Source: Mycobacterium sp. DL (GTDB lineage: Bacteria; Actinomycetota; Actinomycetes; Mycobacteriales; Mycobacteriaceae). Taken from it: a DNA stretch of 64,000 nt. The position numbers and the translations under genes are program-made. The DNA lies in assembly GCF_039729195.1 (NCBI RefSeq), contig NZ_CP155796.1, forward strand, positions 1,488,001 through 1,552,000. Direction: 5' to 3'. Positions 62,946 through 64,000 of the stretch are shown here, piece by piece (the stretch's first letter is position 1; every line of letters begins with the position of its first letter). The notes beneath the pieces were generated by a model, which worked only from the letters and a program-made list of their open reading frames with translations, did no database searches and was not told the origin of the DNA.

Positions 62946-64000
62946 TTCCGCACCAGCAGCCCGTCCGTCTGCACCGGGTCGCGTGGGCCGGATGGCGACA
63001 GCGGATACCCGATCGCGATGGCCCCCAACGGTTCCCAGTCATCGGGTAGCGACAGGGACGCACGCACCAGGTCGGGGGCGAAGATCGTCGACCCGATCCA
63101 GCAGCTGCCCACACCGCGCACGGCCAGCGCGACCAGCAGCGCCTGCACGGCGGCGCCCACCGCAACGGTGAACATGGTGTGCTCGGCGGCGGTCCTCTGC
63201 GCATCGGGATAACTGTGCGCACCGTCGGGCACCATGAACGGAATGATCAGTTCGGGTGCGTCGTAGAGAATCTGGCCGCGGCCCACCCGGCGTTCGACGG
63301 CGTCGGGATCGCGCCCGTCGCTGAGCAGGTCTGCCCGCCACCGATCCTTCATCGCGTCGAGCAGGCCCACGCGATCATCGTGGTCCTGCACCCAGACGAA
63401 CCGCACCGGCCGGGTGTGGTGCGGAGCGGGCGCGGTCAGAGCCTCGGCGACGGCCGCCTCGATCAGGTGACCGTCGACGGGATCGGAGTTGAAGCTGCGC
63501 ACCGAGCGTCGCAGCAGTTGGGCCTGCGAGCGGCCCAGCGTGATCGCCTCCTCGGTGCCCAGCCAGAACAGGTCCTCTTCACCGGCACGCACCAGCGTCC
63601 GGGCATTGGATCCGTCGTCGCGCAGCGTCAGACCCCGCACCACCGCCACCGGCACCGCGGTGAGCTTTCCCTTCACCAGATCTGCGGCAGCGGCGATCTC
63701 GTCGGCCACCGCGATCTCGGTGACGATCAGTTCATTGCCGTGCTCGTCGTGCTCGCCCGCGTAGCCGTGCAGCACGCTGAGCCCGGCCGCACCGATCGCG
63801 ACGTCGGTCTGCCCGGTGCGCCACGCCCGTCCCATCGTGTCGGTGACGACAACGCCGACGGTGACGCCGAGCCGCTCCCGCAGCGCCGAGACCAATGCCG
63901 CGGCACTGCCGTCGGGGTCGACCGGCAGCAGCGCGAGCTCATTGGAGTCGACGTTCGAACCGTCCACCCCCGCGGCAGCCTGCACCAGGCCCAAGGCGTT
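62942..64000 (-). CDS. fbiB: Coenzyme F420:L-glutamate ligase FbiB, partial
   Basis: The frame runs off the right edge, so the N-terminus is missing. The visible part begins within the CofE ligase domain ([81 protein letters not shown]). It continues into the C-terminal nitroreductase-like FMN domain ([45 protein letters not shown]). FbiB adds glutamates to F420-0 and, with its second domain, reduces dehydro-F420. It lies upstream of the NUDIX gene in one transcription unit. Confidence 0.95.
   Translation of the reverse strand, partial: NALGLVQAAAGVDGSNVDSNELALLPVDPDGSAAALVSALRERLGVTVGVVVTDTMGRAWRTGQTDVAIGAAGLSVLHGYAGEHDEHGNELIVTEIAVADEIAAAADLVKGKLTAVPVAVVRGLTLRDDGSNARTLVRAGEEDLFWLGTEEAITLGRSQAQLLRRSVRSFNSDPVDGHLIEAAVAEALTAPAPHHTRPVRFVWVQDHDDRVGLLDAMKDRWRADLLSDGRDPDAVERRVGRGQILYDAPELIIPFMVPDGAHSYPDAQRTAAEHTMFTVAVGAAVQALLVALAVRGVGSCWIGSTIFAPDLVRASLSLPDDWEPLGAIAIGYPLSPSGPRDPVQTDGLLVRK

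Noticed and set aside
1..64000. CRISPR array, complete tRNA or rRNA gene.
   Set aside because: No regularly spaced direct repeats of the CRISPR kind and no complete RNA-gene structure were seen on either strand.

Overview
The window comes from a high-GC actinobacterium, almost certainly a fast-growing mycobacterium (Mycolicibacterium type). The right-hand quarter carries a recognisable mycobacterial core: a PH-domain membrane protein, GtrA, purK-purE, fadE25, birA, a LytR-CpsA-Psr ligase, rmlD-wbbL-manB and fbiB. The left three quarters are accessory: about 48 kb of polysaccharide genes beside that core.

Region A (1-21.5 kb) is visibly poorer in GC than the rest and looks acquired. It holds the tail of a tyrosine autokinase, a Wzy/ligase-type membrane protein, an AlgD-type GDP-mannose 6-dehydrogenase, three glycosyltransferases, two methyltransferases, a pyruvyl transferase, a nitroreductase-like protein, a Wzx-type flippase, a low-molecular-weight tyrosine phosphatase and a WcaJ-type initiating sugar transferase. 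It also has two secreted or surface lyase candidates (heparin-lyase-I-like and heparinase II/III-like). Together these suggest a Wzx/Wzy polymer containing mannuronic (or derived) acid, with lyases that can cut it. A decayed IS21-family istA and an integrase-methyltransferase chimera mark past rearrangement.

Region B (21.7-31.9 kb) has normal high GC. It carries an orphan BcsB-like protein, a Wzz protein with a degenerate kinase domain, a second Wzx/Wzy pair, two GT4 enzymes and a Tat-lipoprotein beta-helix enzyme, followed by a TetR gene, an NAD(P)-dependent reductase and a GAF protein.

Region C (33.9-48.0 kb) starts with a second WcaJ-type transferase. It continues with a divergent undecaprenyl-diphosphate-synthase-like protein, a UDP-galactopyranose-mutase-like flavoprotein, four GT2 enzymes in one overlapping operon, a third flippase, a secreted GH16 hydrolase and a large multi-membrane protein with two small partners.

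Region D (48.2-64 kb) is the core. Within it are a VapBC cassette framed by a 73-bp direct repeat made of the overlapping 3' ends of two convergent genes, a Doc-like toxin with a damaged Fic motif, a tandem palindromic repeat, and a nuclease-like gene tightly enclosed by a 25-bp inverted repeat. The core of that inverted repeat recurs as a 63-bp gene-less hairpin in front of the GH16 gene and as a solo relic behind fadE25. This may be an undescribed mobile element with a mini-derivative, and it is the observation most worth following.
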